A stretch of 38,079 nucleotides of DNA from positions 1 through 38,079 of the forward strand of contig JAYWMQ010000019.1 of assembly GCA_035873375.1 (NCBI GenBank). Direction: 5' to 3'. This DNA comes from Nitrospirota bacterium. GTDB taxonomy: Bacteria > Nitrospirota > Thermodesulfovibrionia > Thermodesulfovibrionales > JdFR-85. Positions 37,326 through 38,079 of the stretch are shown here, piece after piece; the stretch's first letter is position 1, and every line of letters starts with the position of its first letter. The position numbers and the translations under genes are program-made. The notes beneath the pieces were generated by a model, which saw only the letters and a list, made by a program, of their open reading frames with translations, did no database searches and was not told the DNA's origin.

Positions 37326-38079
37326 GCGACACTGTTGAAATTGAAGTCAAGAGGCTTGATTTTTACTATTCAGGCGGAACACATGCCCTGAAAGAGATAT
37401 CCTTGTCGGCATATAAAAATAACGTTATTGCCCTTATCGGGCCCTCCGGCTGTGGAAAGACCACGCTGCTGAGGTGTTTTAACAGAATGCATGACCTCTA
37501 TCCTGGCAACAGGTATGAAGGAGAGATTATATTCAAGGACAGGGATATACTCTCAAAAGATATTGACCTGATTGATCTCAGGAGCCGTATCGGTATGGTG
37601 TTTCAGAAGCCCACACCCTTTCCCATGAGTATATTTGACAATATAGCCTACGGCCTGAAACTCAGGGGTGTGAAAAACAGGACAGAACTCTCTGAGCACG
37701 TTGAGCAGGCGCTCAGGCATGCAGCACTCTGGGATGAGGTGAAGGACAAGCTCCACTCAAGCGCCTATACCCTGTCCGGTGGCCAGCAGCAGAGACTCGT
37801 TATAGCGAGGGCACTTGCCGTGAAGCCTGAAGTGCTTCTGTTTGATGAACCAACATCTGCACTTGACCCCATCTCAACTGCTAAAATAGAAGAACTTGCC
37901 ATAAACCTGAAGCGGGAGATAACGATCATTATAGTCACCCACAACATGCAGCAGGCGGCAAGGATTTCGGACTGGACGGGGTTTCTGATGCTTGGTGAGT
38001 TGATAGAATTTGACAGAACTGATAAAATCTTTACAAATCCCTCTCAGAAACTGACGGAAGACTATATAACAGGGAGGTT
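37322..38079 (+). CDS. pstB: PstB, phosphate ABC transporter ATPase (runs off window)
   Basis: 252 complete codons are present before the window ends; only one or a few codons should be missing (the chain has reached EDYITGR, the family's usual end). Walker [10 protein letters not shown] near residue 40, Q-loop [10 protein letters not shown] typical of PstB, signature LSGGQQQR, Walker B VLLFDEP, switch histidine in VTHNMQQA. It powers the PstCA importer. Start ATG overlaps the pstA stop as ATGA. Confidence 0.96.
   Translation, partial: MSDTVEIEVKRLDFYYSGGTHALKEISLSAYKNNVIALIGPSGCGKTTLLRCFNRMHDLYPGNRYEGEIIFKDRDILSKDIDLIDLRSRIGMVFQKPTPFPMSIFDNIAYGLKLRGVKNRTELSEHVEQALRHAALWDEVKDKLHSSAYTLSGGQQQRLVIARALAVKPEVLLFDEPTSALDPISTAKIEELAINLKREITIIIVTHNMQQAARISDWTGFLMLGELIEFDRTDKIFTNPSQKLTEDYITGR

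Noticed and set aside
1-38079. CRISPR array, tRNA or rRNA genes, replication origin
   Set aside because: No regular spaced repeats, no clover-leaf with a conserved T-arm and no rRNA-like stretch were recognised by reading both strands; a tRNAscan and Infernal run would settle it.

Overview
The window looks like a chromosomal segment of a free-living Gram-negative bacterium of moderate GC. Nitrospirota or Desulfobacterota fits best, but this is an impression from gene content, the dispersed palindromic repeats and frequent leaderless-looking starts; no rRNA or marker gene settles it. No tRNA, rRNA or CRISPR array was seen.

Region 1, 1-2.8 kb: a small integron-type cassette array read on the minus strand. 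Three genes are separated by two clear attC sites: a four-TM membrane protein, a PUA/NucS-like nuclease and a Shedu-like nuclease. In two of the three the stop codon lies inside the attC core site. No integrase is next to this array.

Region 2, 3.0-8.6 kb: mostly ordinary chromosome. It holds a YefM/RelE-type toxin-antitoxin pair, a repeat-truncated mtfA, a nuclease-fold gene coupled to a small Cys4 protein, a LipM-like acyltransferase, a membrane protein, a ModA-like binding protein and clpS. An internally deleted IS66 transposase follows.

Region 3, 9.5-16.1 kb: an AT-rich second cassette array, again on the minus strand. At its right end sits a truncated gene resembling an integron integrase, on the plus strand as expected for intI. 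Going away from it the array carries a 2-TM protein, a zinc-ribbon protein, an attC, a three-gene Thoeris operon (thsB-thsA-thsB), an attC, and a three-gene unit: deoxynucleoside kinase, viperin-like radical SAM enzyme, membrane protein. Both arrays are dominated by known or plausible anti-phage genes.

Region 4, 16.3-38.1 kb: a phosphate-starvation island. At least seven promoters carry three or four 11-bp repeats (consensus nnTAAYn5) ending exactly 5 bp before a -10 hexamer, which reads as tandem Pho boxes. They precede a HAD/TIM-barrel phosphodiesterase-like protein; a GH1 glycosidase; a PHP phosphoesterase plus GT21 glycosyltransferase; a nine-gene ulosonic-acid-type sugar operon (GT, cytidylyltransferase, split transketolase, aminotransferase, SDR, KdsC-like phosphatase, NeuB-like synthase, SMR transporter); a small Cys protein and alkaline phosphatase; and pstSCAB (pstB runs off the window). 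The joint reading is that phosphate limitation switches on phosphate uptake and scavenging together with replacement of phosphate-bearing envelope components by glycolipid and an acidic sugar. Three small Cys-rich proteins ending in a C-x6/7-C-P-[VM]-[YF] module are scattered through these operons.
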